NCBI GenBank assembly: GCA_035550375.1
Contig: DASZPH010000061.1
Coordinates: 115,114 to 179,113, forward strand
Reading direction: 5' to 3'
DNA length: 64,000 nt
DNA from: DASSFG01 sp035550375
GTDB taxonomy: Bacteria > Planctomycetota > Planctomycetia > Pirellulales > JAICIG01
Shown here: positions 1 to 7,373 of the stretch, piece after piece
Layout: the number at the start of each line of letters is the position of its first letter
Position numbering within the stretch: position 1 is the first letter of the stretch
The notes under the pieces: model-generated
Told to the model about the DNA's origin: nothing
The model's input: the letters and a program-made list of their open reading frames with translations, nothing else
The model's database searches: none
Translations under genes and position numbers: made by a program

Positions 1-455
1 ATCCTTTTCCACTCGTCGACGGTGCCGTCTTCGTCATGGTCGAGCGCCCAACGGGTGCCGGCCGTGTTCAGCCAGCGGTACTGGTCGGCCTTGCCGTTGA
101 AATTCGAGTCGATATCTCGGTAGATCTCGATTCCCTCGTTGTAGTAGCACCAAAGATCGACGACGTTGTCCTTGTTGGAGTCGATGAACTGCCGCAAGAC
201 CTGGCCGGCAGGCCCGCGAACCACCCAGCCCGTTTTGCCGTCAATGGATTCTGCCTTGATCGTGCATTTTGACAGGTCTGAATCGTTGGCCCGTTCGAAC
301 TCGACGTCGGCCTGCACCGGGGTGAGCTTGAGCGCCTGTTCCGCGGTGGGCGTGGCCGCCGCCAGGGTCGGGCTTGTCGAAGCCGCCAGCAGCCCGGTCA
401 ACGTTGCCGACAGAAGAGTGAAAGTGAGGTGGACTCCATCGTCACGAAATCGCAT
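1..455 (-). CDS. Secreted protein of unknown function, N-terminal part (runs off left edge)
   Basis: The minus strand is open from an ATG at 455 to the window edge, giving about 151 residues. The product starts MRFRDDGVHLTFTLLSATLT and has a signal peptide ending near an Ala-rich stretch. It then has acidic, Asp/Asn-rich turns (FIDSNKDNVVDLWCYY, DIDSNFNGKADQYRW, LDHDEDGTVDEWKR) spaced like degenerate EF-hand loops. I recall this pattern in secreted planctomycete proteins of unknown function. A purine-rich AGGAAAGGAAG lies just upstream of the ATG. The C-terminus lies outside the window, so no function can be assigned. Confidence 0.75.
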   Translation of the reverse strand, partial: MRFRDDGVHLTFTLLSATLTGLLAASTSPTLAAATPTAEQALKLTPVQADVEFERANDSDLSKCTIKAESIDGKTGWVVRGPAGQVLRQFIDSNKDNVVDLWCYYNEGIEIYRDIDSNFNGKADQYRWLNTAGTRWALDHDEDGTVDEWKR

Positions 456-638
456 CGACGCGCTTCCTTTCCTGTCTTGGGGGCTACCAAGGGCTTTTGA
501 ACAGAGGCAGCCAAAAATCCTGTTGGTGCTCCGTGCTTTCACGGCCCGAGTTCGGTGTCGAACTTTTTCGGCCGGGCGGGAGCGGTAACATGAATTGAGT
601 TGCCCGGTTTTTCCGGTATTAACGAACACTTGCCCCAT

Positions 639-666
639 TTGACAGTCGTTGTTGCGTCCCTAGAAT
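639..666 (+). promoter_or_regulatory. Sigma70-type promoter of tRNA-Ile
   Basis: TTGACA at 639-644 and TAGAAT at 661-666 are separated by 16 bases. The tRNA-Ile begins 38 bases after the -10 box. This is a near-consensus housekeeping promoter placed where the tRNA pair needs one. Confidence 0.65.
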
Positions 667-703
667 GCGTTGTTTACGCTTTTCGTGCTAGTTTGGTTTA
701 TTC

Positions 704-777
704 GGGCGCATAGCTCAGTTGGTTAGAGCGCAGCCCTGATAAGGCTGAGGTCCCAAGTTCGAATCTTGGTGCGCCCA
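704..777 (+). tRNA. tRNA-Ile (anticodon GAT)
   Basis: This is a 74-base cloverleaf. The acceptor stem GGGCGCA pairs with TGCGCCC and is followed by discriminator A. The D-arm is TAGCTCAGTTGGTTAGAGC, the anticodon loop CTGATAA, and the T-arm carries GTTCGAATC. The CCA end is not encoded. It is followed after 169 bases by tRNA-Ala; the two usually sit inside the 16S-23S spacer, but no rRNA is seen here. Confidence 0.97.
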
Positions 778-946
778 CTTGGAAGCCCTTTCCCTCCGGG
801 GGAGGGCTTAGGGCGTGTCGCGATGCCCCGGCATTCCCATCGCAGGCCGTTCTCCTGGCATTGGGACGCGAGGATCGTAAGATTGGTCAGCGCGCAAAGC
901 GACGCAAAACGCCGCGCCTTGTCACAGGAGTGAGAGGCCCGCAGTT

Positions 947-1019
947 GGGGACGTAGCTCAATTGGGAGAGCACCGGCTTTGCAAGCCGGGGGTTGGCGGT
1001 TCGATCCCGCTCGTCTCCA
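947..1019 (+). tRNA. tRNA-Ala (anticodon TGC)
   Basis: This is a 73-base cloverleaf. The acceptor GGGGACG pairs with CGTCTCC (one G-T pair) and is followed by discriminator A. The anticodon stem-loop is CCGGC-TTTGCAA-GCCGG, and the T-loop is GTTCGATCC. It is probably co-transcribed with the upstream tRNA-Ile, since a terminator follows within 10 bases and no second promoter is obvious. Confidence 0.97.
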
Positions 1020-1025
1020 CTCTCG

Positions 1026-1060
1026 ACAACCCGTTAACAGCAAGTCAGCGGGTTGTTTTC
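1026..1060 (+). terminator. Rho-independent terminator of the tRNA-Ile/tRNA-Ala transcript
   Basis: ACAACCCG at 1026-1033 pairs with CGGGTTGT at 1049-1056, and TTT follows. It sits directly downstream of tRNA-Ala. Confidence 0.6.
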
Positions 1061-1383
1061 TCTGACATTCCAAGGGCTTGCGTCGCCGGCGCCGTGTGGT
1101 CCCGCCGCTCGCCTGCCATTTTCTCAGCAAATGACTCGGTTGCGCCACGCTGGCCAGATTTTGGTGCAACCATGCGTGCAACGAGATTCGGCCGGTAGCT
1201 GTCGCTGGTCCGAGTGGCCACGTCCCACTCGGTTCACTCTCGGCCAGCTTGCTGGCGTCCACGATTGTGTTGACCACGAGCCCCGCAGCCCGCGTGGGGT
1301 GCTTGCCGCACGCTGGTCTTTCAGAGGCGGCTCGGCAAGCGCCGACGGGGCGGGTGTCTGCTTTCTGCGCACCCAGCCGCTTG
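1061..1383. other. Intergenic stretch, no gene seen
   Basis: About 320 bases lie between the tRNA terminator and the 3' end of the converging lipoprotein gene. Open frames cross it on both strands, but they have no recognisable domain, and one of them merely reads antisense through both tRNAs. I see no repeat or RNA structure here. Confidence 0.5.
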
Positions 1384-1968
1384 CTACTCAGTCGGATCCG
1401 CTTGCGATTGTTCCTGATCGCTTTGATAGCAGCTATCGTGCGACCATTTGTCGTCATGTAAATGAAAACGTTCACTCGGTCCGGTTGGTGGCTTGCCGGA
1501 AAGAGACGCTGGTGCCTGGGCGAGGGGCAAGTTGCAAATCGCGCACAGATGTTCTTCGCGGCATTTCTCGTGGCATACCACGTCGATCTCATTGAGTCTG
1601 GACTGCCATTTCGAGTCGGGGTCCAACCGCCCGCCTCCGCCGGCGGCTTTCGACAACTTGCCGTCTACGAAAAAAGCGATGATATCGTCACCCCATACTA
1701 TTGGCTTCCCGCAAATAGGACAGGGGTGCGCGTCGGCGATGAATTTGCGAGCCGCAATGCAGGCCTCGTGGCCGCAGTCCTCGTTCTTGCACGGCCCTCC
1801 GAAGTGGCCGGGTGTGTGCGTTGGGTCGCCCACCACGACGACCGGGTCGCCAGCGGGTGCGTCGGTGACCATGGTCACCTGTGCAGACGCGGTTCCTTGT
1901 TGCGGCGTACTCTTCCCGCAACCAACGCCCAGGCAAAGTACGACGATGGCGATGCTGGAGTGTTTCAC
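1384..1968 (-). CDS. Cys-rich lipoprotein with paired zinc-ribbon-like motifs
   Basis: The gene encodes 194 residues from a GTG start at 1968, with AAGGGAAAG just upstream. The N-terminus is a lipoprotein signal with lipobox LGVGC (Cys17). The mature part carries CKNEDCGHEAC, then CPICGKPI, then CHEKC and CAICNLPL. These are two CxxC knuckles that together look like a LIM- or zinc-ribbon-like metal site. An acidic, Gln-rich tail ends the protein. No enzyme family is recognised. It is monocistronic, between the tRNA pair and the efflux operon, which faces away from it. Confidence 0.75.
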   Translation of the reverse strand: MKHSSIAIVVLCLGVGCGKSTPQQGTASAQVTMVTDAPAGDPVVVVGDPTHTPGHFGGPCKNEDCGHEACIAARKFIADAHPCPICGKPIVWGDDIIAFFVDGKLSKAAGGGGRLDPDSKWQSRLNEIDVVCHEKCREEHLCAICNLPLAQAPASLSGKPPTGPSERFHLHDDKWSHDSCYQSDQEQSQADPTE

Positions 1969-2459
1969 AGTTCTTTCCCTTGGTGACTGGAAGTAGGGCA
2001 GTCAAACGGCCAGTCATCCTAACACACCCACGGTTACACGGGCGAGCAAAACTTCCGTTCTTCTCCGTTCTTCGCCGGTCGAGGAGCCGCGCGCGGATAC
2101 GCCTTTTTAGGGGATTCAGGGGCGGCCGGTCGGAAGTGGTAATCGGCCAGCCCACCCGCCGGCTGACTCCCCGGAGCATGGCAGGAACACCGCCCGTTGC
2201 CTAAGCATCAAGATCCTTGGCGCCTTCCTTGCGATCTCTTAACGCCGTAACCCGCGTCGCCGCCGGTTCCACCAACTTCCGTGTCGCTACTCGCTTCGCG
2301 GACCAGAAGAAGCCATAATGTTCGGTGGACACCGGCAATCGAGGTCCACACCCCCGCGCCGGGTTTCGCGAAGATTGAACCCTCCCCGCCCAATTTCCCG
2401 CCCTAGTGGCTCATATTGGCGTCCCCCCAAATGCCTCGGCGCCACGGTTTGCCGCAACT
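1969..2459. other. Divergent intergenic region, no gene seen
   Basis: About 490 bases separate the minus-strand lipoprotein gene from the plus-strand efflux adaptor. The short open frames here, including a 61-codon minus frame, have no Shine-Dalgarno sequence or recognisable product. The region presumably holds the promoters of both flanking genes, but I cannot point to a convincing -35/-10 pair. Confidence 0.5.
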
Positions 2460-3845
2460 ATGATCTCGAAGATGGCGGATTCACCAGCTCAGGCCACGCC
2501 CGATCTTCGCCAGGAAATGGTGACACCTGTTCGACCCGCTCAAACGGGCGCGTCTGGCCACCAGGAACCGCCCGCCCTGGAAAACCTCGCGATCGCTCAT
2601 GGGAAAGATCCCGTTGTGAGCTCCGCTCCAGCACGGGCGGGAAAATGGGGCGCGTTGCTCCGGCTGGTCTTTTTTGTGGCGGCGGGGCTCGCCGTTTATG
2701 ACGGCTGGCCGTGGATCGCTCCCTGGATGTCGCTCGTGGGCCGCAAGCCGATTGAGAAGCCTCGCCAGCGAGTCGTCCCCGTCGTGACGGCCACCGTTCG
2801 CCAGGGCGATATGGATCTCTATCTCAACGGCTTGGGAACGATCACGGCCTTTTATACCGTAACCGTTCGCAGCCGTGTCGAGGGGCAGCTCGTCGGGGTG
2901 CACTTCACCGAAGGCCAACTCGTCAAGGAGGGCGATCTGCTGGCGGAAATCGATGCTCGGCCTTTCGAGGTTCAGCTCGCCCAGGCCCAGGGACAGCTCG
3001 AGCGCGATCGGGCCACGCTCAAGGTCAACAAGCTCAGCCTGGCCCGCTACCAGGAATTACTCAAGACGCGCTCCATCACGCCCCAGCAGATCGACGAACA
3101 GGTGGCGCTGGTCGACCAGATGGAAGGCGCCATTCGCACCGACCTGGCGGCCGTCGACAACGCCGAGTTGCAACTGACCTACTCTCGGATCACCGCCCCC
3201 ATCAGCGGCCGCATCGGCCTGAGGTTGATCGACCCGGGGAACATGGTGCGGGCCAACGAAACGAACGGCATTGCGGTGATCACGCAGTTGCAGCCGATCG
3301 CGCTCGTGTTCACCGTTCCGCAAGACAACATTTCGCTCGTGCAACGCAAAGCCAACAGCGGTGAGACGCTGACGGTCGAGGCGTACGACCGCGACTTCAA
3401 GAACAAGCTGGCCACCGGAAAACTGCTGGCGATCGACAACCAGGTCGACTCGACGACCGGCACGATCCGCCTGAAAGCGGTCTTTGAGAACCGGGACAAC
3501 ATGCTCTTTCCGAACCAGTTCGTGAACGCGCGGTTGATGATCGACCAGGAGCGAAACGCCGTTATCGCGCCGTCGGCCGCCGTGCAGCGAGGCCCCGACT
3601 TCGACTTTGTTTACCTCGTCAAGGACGACGAAACGGTCGACCTGCGGCAGGTAGAGATCGGTCCGATGGAAGGGGACCAGACGGTGATCAAAAGCGGCCT
3701 GGCGCCAGGCGACCTCGTTGTCACCGACGGCGTCGACAAGTTGCAGAAGGACGCGAAGATCAGCACCAAGAAAAGAGGGGCTCAAAGTACAACGGCAGAC
3801 GGGGGCGCTTCCCACTCGACTGCCAAGGGCAAGCCGGAAGCATGA
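2460..3845 (+). CDS. mdtA: RND efflux periplasmic adaptor (MdtA/AcrA-type membrane fusion protein)
   Basis: The adaptor subunit links an inner-membrane RND pump to an outer-membrane channel. After a proline-rich cytoplasmic N-terminus there is one membrane anchor (LLRLVFFVAAGLAVYDGW). The lipoyl/barrel-sandwich hybrid domain follows (VRSRVEGQLVGVHFTEGQLV), then an alpha-helical hairpin (QLAQAQGQLERDRATL) and a beta-barrel ending in the second half-lipoyl motif (ITAPISGRIGLRLIDPGN). The membrane-proximal domain closes the protein. About 461 residues is slightly long for MdtA because of the N-terminal extension. The start is uncertain: the frame is open from a GTG at 2406, with ATGs at 2460 and 2475, and none has a strong Shine-Dalgarno. 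The pump gene follows 130 bases downstream. No TolC-like gene is in the window. Confidence 0.92.
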   Translation: MISKMADSPAQATPDLRQEMVTPVRPAQTGASGHQEPPALENLAIAHGKDPVVSSAPARAGKWGALLRLVFFVAAGLAVYDGWPWIAPWMSLVGRKPIEKPRQRVVPVVTATVRQGDMDLYLNGLGTITAFYTVTVRSRVEGQLVGVHFTEGQLVKEGDLLAEIDARPFEVQLAQAQGQLERDRATLKVNKLSLARYQELLKTRSITPQQIDEQVALVDQMEGAIRTDLAAVDNAELQLTYSRITAPISGRIGLRLIDPGNMVRANETNGIAVITQLQPIALVFTVPQDNISLVQRKANSGETLTVEAYDRDFKNKLATGKLLAIDNQVDSTTGTIRLKAVFENRDNMLFPNQFVNARLMIDQERNAVIAPSAAVQRGPDFDFVYLVKDDETVDLRQVEIGPMEGDQTVIKSGLAPGDLVVTDGVDKLQKDAKISTKKRGAQSTTADGGASHSTAKGKPEA

Positions 3846-3975
3846 ACGGCGGCCCTTGGTCGAAAGAAGCCGCGCAACGCCGGTGGCTTCGAGGCCGCAT
3901 TTTGGCTGCCACGGACGGGTAACCGTCACGTAGAATAGGCCCCGTCTCCGCGTCTGGCGTCCAGCGACCACCGAA

Positions 3976-6900
3976 ATGAGTCCCTCCCGGCCTTTCATCG
4001 TGCGGCCCGTGGCCACCGTGCTGTTGATGGTGGCCATCGTGCTGGTGGGAGCCGTCGCCTACAAGCAGTTGCCCGTTTCGGCTTTGCCCCAGGTCGACTA
4101 CCCGACGATTCAGGTCGTCACGTTCTACCCCGGCGCCAGTCCCGAGGTGATGGCCTCCTCAGTCACGGCTCCCTTGGAAAGGCAATTCGGCCAGGTTCCC
4201 GGCCTGACGCAAATGACGTCGACGAGCTCCGAAGGCTGCTCGGTCGTCACGCTGCGGTTTGCCCTTGAGCTCGACATCGATGTCGCCGAGCAGCAGGTGC
4301 AGGCGGCCATCAACGCGGCCAGCACATTCCTGCCGCGAGATCTGCCCAACCCACCGATCTACACCAAGACCAATCCAGCCGACGCCCCAATCCTCACGCT
4401 GGCCCTCTACTCAGAAACGCTCCCGCTGGCCAAGGTGGAGGACCTGGCCGACACGCGCCTTGCCCAGAAGATCTCACAGCTTTCGGGCGTCGGCATGGTC
4501 AGCATCAGCGGCGGCCAGAAGCCGGCGATTCGCATCCAGGCTAACCCGGCGGCCCTCTCATCACTGGGCATGAACATGGAAGACCTTCGGCTGGCGCTGA
4601 ACCAGGCGAGTGTGAACCAGGCGAAGGGGAGCTTTGACGGCCGCCGGCAGGCGTTCACGATCGGTGCCAACGATCAGGTGCTCACCAGCGACCAGTATCG
4701 CAAGCTAATCATCGCCTACCGCAACGGCGCTCCGGTTCAATTGTCGGACGTGGCCGACGTCGTCGACAGCGCCGAAAACGTCCGGCAGGCTGCCTGGATG
4801 AACGACGTGCCGGCCGTAATTCTCAACATTCAGCGACAACCGGGAACGAACATTATCGAGGTTGTCGACCGGATCAAAGAACTGCTGCCGCAACTGACTG
4901 CCTCTCTTCCGCCATCAATCGAAGTCGACGTGCTTACGGACCGCACCGTGACCATCCGGGCCAGCGTTGAAGACGTGCAGTTCGAGCTGATGCTGACGAT
5001 CGCTCTGGTCGTGCTGGTGATTTTTTTGTTTCTCCGCAATCTTCCGGCCACGATCATCCCCAGCGTCGCGGTCCCTTTGTCGCTGGTCGGGACATTCGGG
5101 GTGATGTATCTGCTCGACTACAGTCTCAACAACCTGACCCTGATGGCGCTGACCATCTCGACCGGCTTCGTCGTCGACGACGCCATCGTGATGATCGAGA
5201 ACATCTCGCGATACGTCGAAGAAGGCGAGGCGCCGTTGGCCGCCGCTTTGAAGGGATCAGAGGAAATCGGTTTCACCATCGTCTCGCTCAGCGTGTCGCT
5301 GATCGCCGTATTGATACCGTTGTTGTTCATGGGGGACGTAGTGGGGCGCCTGTTCCGCGAGTTCGCCGTCACGCTGAGCGTGACGATTCTGCTCTCGGCC
5401 ATCGTCTCACTTACACTCACGCCCATGATGTGCGCCAAAATGCTGCGGCATCAGGCGATGTCGCAGCACGGCTGGTTCTACCGTCTCTCGGAGTACGGTT
5501 TTGAGACGGTGATCCGCTGGTACGGCAAAACGCTCACCGTCGTGCTAGCGCATCAGCCGTCTACCTTGCTGGTCGCCGTGGCGACGCTGGTGGGGACGAT
5601 TTATCTCTACGTCGTCGTGCCCAAGGGTTTTTTTCCGGTACAGGACACGGGCGTGATTCTGGCCATTTCCGAGGCGCCGCAGAGCGTCTCCTTCCAGGCC
5701 ATGGCCCACCGGCAGCAAGAGCTCAACCGGGCCATTCTGGAGGACGCGGCTGTAGAGAGCCTGTCGAGCTTCATCGGCATCGATGGCACGAACACCACGC
5801 TCAACAGCGGCCGCATCCAGATCAACCTCAAACCGCTGGAAGAACGACACGCCACGGCGGTGGAGGTCATACGCCGATTGCAGCCGCGATTGGCGAAAGT
5901 CTCAGGCATCACGCTTTTTATGCAGCCCGTGCAAGACCTGACGGTGGAGACCCGCGTAAGCCGTACCCAGTATCAGTACAGCTTGGAAGACCCCGACGCC
6001 AACGAGTTGAACGAATGGGCCCCGCGGTTCGTCGAAAAACTGCAGTCGCTGGGCGAGTTGCGCGACGTGGCCAGCGACCAGCAGACCGACGGGCTGCAAA
6101 CCAAGGTGGTCATCGACCGCGACACGGCCTCACGCCTGGGTATTACGCCGCAGATGATCGACGACGCCCTCTACGACGCCTTCGGGCAGCGACAGATCTC
6201 GATCATGTTCACCCAGCTCAACCAATACCGCGTGGTGCTCGAGGTCAAGCCCCAGTTCCGCAACGACCCGCACGACTTGGAAGAGATTTACATTCGGCCG
6301 GCCTACGGCGGCAAGACGCCGCTGGGCGCGCTGAGCCACATCGAACACACCAAGACCCCCCTGGCCGTGAATCATCAGGGGCAGTTCCCTGTGGTGACGG
6401 TATCCTTCAATCTGGCGCCCGGCGCTTCGCTGGGAGAAGCGGTCGAGGCAATCAAAAAGACGAAGGACGAAATCGGTCTTCCACGAAGCATCGTGGCTGG
6501 CTTTCAGGGGACGGCCGAAGCGTTTCAGGCATCGCTCAAGAACGAGCCGCTCTTGATTCTGGCGGCCCTGGTGACCGTGTACATCGTGCTGGGCGTGCTA
6601 TACGAGAGCTACATCCACCCGATTACCATCCTTTCGACCTTGCCGTCGGCCGGCGTAGGCGCGTTGTTGGCGCTGCTCATTTGCGGCACCGATCTGAGCG
6701 TGATCGGGTTGATCGGCATCATCCTCTTGATCGGAATCGTGAAGAAAAACGCGATCATGATGATCGACTTTGCGCTGGAAGCCCAGCGTGTCCAGGGCAA
6801 GAGTCCTCGCGAGGCGATCTACGAAGCGTGTCTGCTCCGTTTCCGGCCGATCATGATGACCACGATGGCGGCGCTGCTGGGCGGCGTTCCCCTGGCCCTG

Positions 6901-7062
6901 GGAACGGGTGTCGGTTCGGAGCTGCGCCGCCCGCTGGGCATCACGATCATCGGCGGCCTGGTTTTCAGCCAGATCCTGACGCTGTACACGACGCCGGTCA
7001 TCTACCTGGCCTTCGATCGTCTGGCCCGCCAGTTGTGGCGCCGAGAGGATGCGCGCGTTTGA
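3976..7062 (+). CDS. mdtB: RND efflux inner-membrane transporter (MdtB/AcrB family)
   Basis: This proton-driven multidrug pump subunit has 1028 residues, a normal length for the family. It starts with the classic SRPFIVRPVATVLLMVAIVL first membrane helix and has two six-helix bundles, each with a large periplasmic loop. The TM4 proton-relay acidic pair is present (GFVVDDAIVMIEN), as is the TM10 lysine (LIGIVKKNAIMMIDF). The sequence resembles MdtB/MdtC more than AcrB. A single pump gene is present rather than the MdtB-MdtC pair of enterobacteria, so it probably acts as a homotrimer with the upstream adaptor. Confidence 0.95.
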   Translation: MSPSRPFIVRPVATVLLMVAIVLVGAVAYKQLPVSALPQVDYPTIQVVTFYPGASPEVMASSVTAPLERQFGQVPGLTQMTSTSSEGCSVVTLRFALELDIDVAEQQVQAAINAASTFLPRDLPNPPIYTKTNPADAPILTLALYSETLPLAKVEDLADTRLAQKISQLSGVGMVSISGGQKPAIRIQANPAALSSLGMNMEDLRLALNQASVNQAKGSFDGRRQAFTIGANDQVLTSDQYRKLIIAYRNGAPVQLSDVADVVDSAENVRQAAWMNDVPAVILNIQRQPGTNIIEVVDRIKELLPQLTASLPPSIEVDVLTDRTVTIRASVEDVQFELMLTIALVVLVIFLFLRNLPATIIPSVAVPLSLVGTFGVMYLLDYSLNNLTLMALTISTGFVVDDAIVMIENISRYVEEGEAPLAAALKGSEEIGFTIVSLSVSLIAVLIPLLFMGDVVGRLFREFAVTLSVTILLSAIVSLTLTPMMCAKMLRHQAMSQHGWFYRLSEYGFETVIRWYGKTLTVVLAHQPSTLLVAVATLVGTIYLYVVVPKGFFPVQDTGVILAISEAPQSVSFQAMAHRQQELNRAILEDAAVESLSSFIGIDGTNTTLNSGRIQINLKPLEERHATAVEVIRRLQPRLAKVSGITLFMQPVQDLTVETRVSRTQYQYSLEDPDANELNEWAPRFVEKLQSLGELRDVASDQQTDGLQTKVVIDRDTASRLGITPQMIDDALYDAFGQRQISIMFTQLNQYRVVLEVKPQFRNDPHDLEEIYIRPAYGGKTPLGALSHIEHTKTPLAVNHQGQFPVVTVSFNLAPGASLGEAVEAIKKTKDEIGLPRSIVAGFQGTAEAFQASLKNEPLLILAALVTVYIVLGVLYESYIHPITILSTLPSAGVGALLALLICGTDLSVIGLIGIILLIGIVKKNAIMMIDFALEAQRVQGKSPREAIYEACLLRFRPIMMTTMAALLGGVPLALGTGVGSELRRPLGITIIGGLVFSQILTLYTTPVIYLAFDRLARQLWRREDARV

Positions 7063-7373
7063 ATTCCACGATTGTGCCCGACCTCCGATTGCTCGCCAGT
7101 CGTGCCGGGGATTCCCGGCCGCAGCAGCACCCGACGCAGCCCTGGCGGGAAATGGAAAGTGCCTCGTTCGTCTGTTGCTGACATCGGTTCTGGTAACCGC
7201 CGTGAGTGCCACGCCCCGGGCAGATGAAGTCGTTCCACCGGCCGTGTCGGCAGGCGGCGAATGACCGCGCGGCTTTCTCGCCGCAATTTCGCCTACGCAA
7301 TTTCGCCTATGCGCCGGGGCGCGTTCCTGCTTTAATTTGCCCGCTCGGGACATGCCGGGAAGGGAGAGATTAT
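7063..7373. other. Intergenic region upstream of the cyclophilin gene
   Basis: A plus-strand frame here (7049-7264) contains a signal-peptide-like run (CLVRLLLTSVLVTAVSA) but lacks a start with a ribosome site and ends after a short tail. I treat it as non-coding or as a remnant. A GGGAAGGGAGAG purine tract at the 3' end is the ribosome site of the next gene. Confidence 0.4.

Noticed and set aside
723..1592. Minus-strand open frame of 289 codons
   Set aside because: It reads antisense through both tRNAs; RTWDLSLIRAAL and GSNRQPPACKAGALPIELRP are well-known false translations of tRNA-Ile and tRNA-Ala.
3057..4037. Minus-strand frame of 326 codons opposite the efflux adaptor
   Set aside because: It is a shadow of the adaptor gene and intergenic region with no recognisable domain.
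7049..7264. Plus-strand frame with a signal-like hydrophobic run
   Set aside because: It has no ribosome site at any start, overlaps the end of the efflux pump gene, and has no mature domain.
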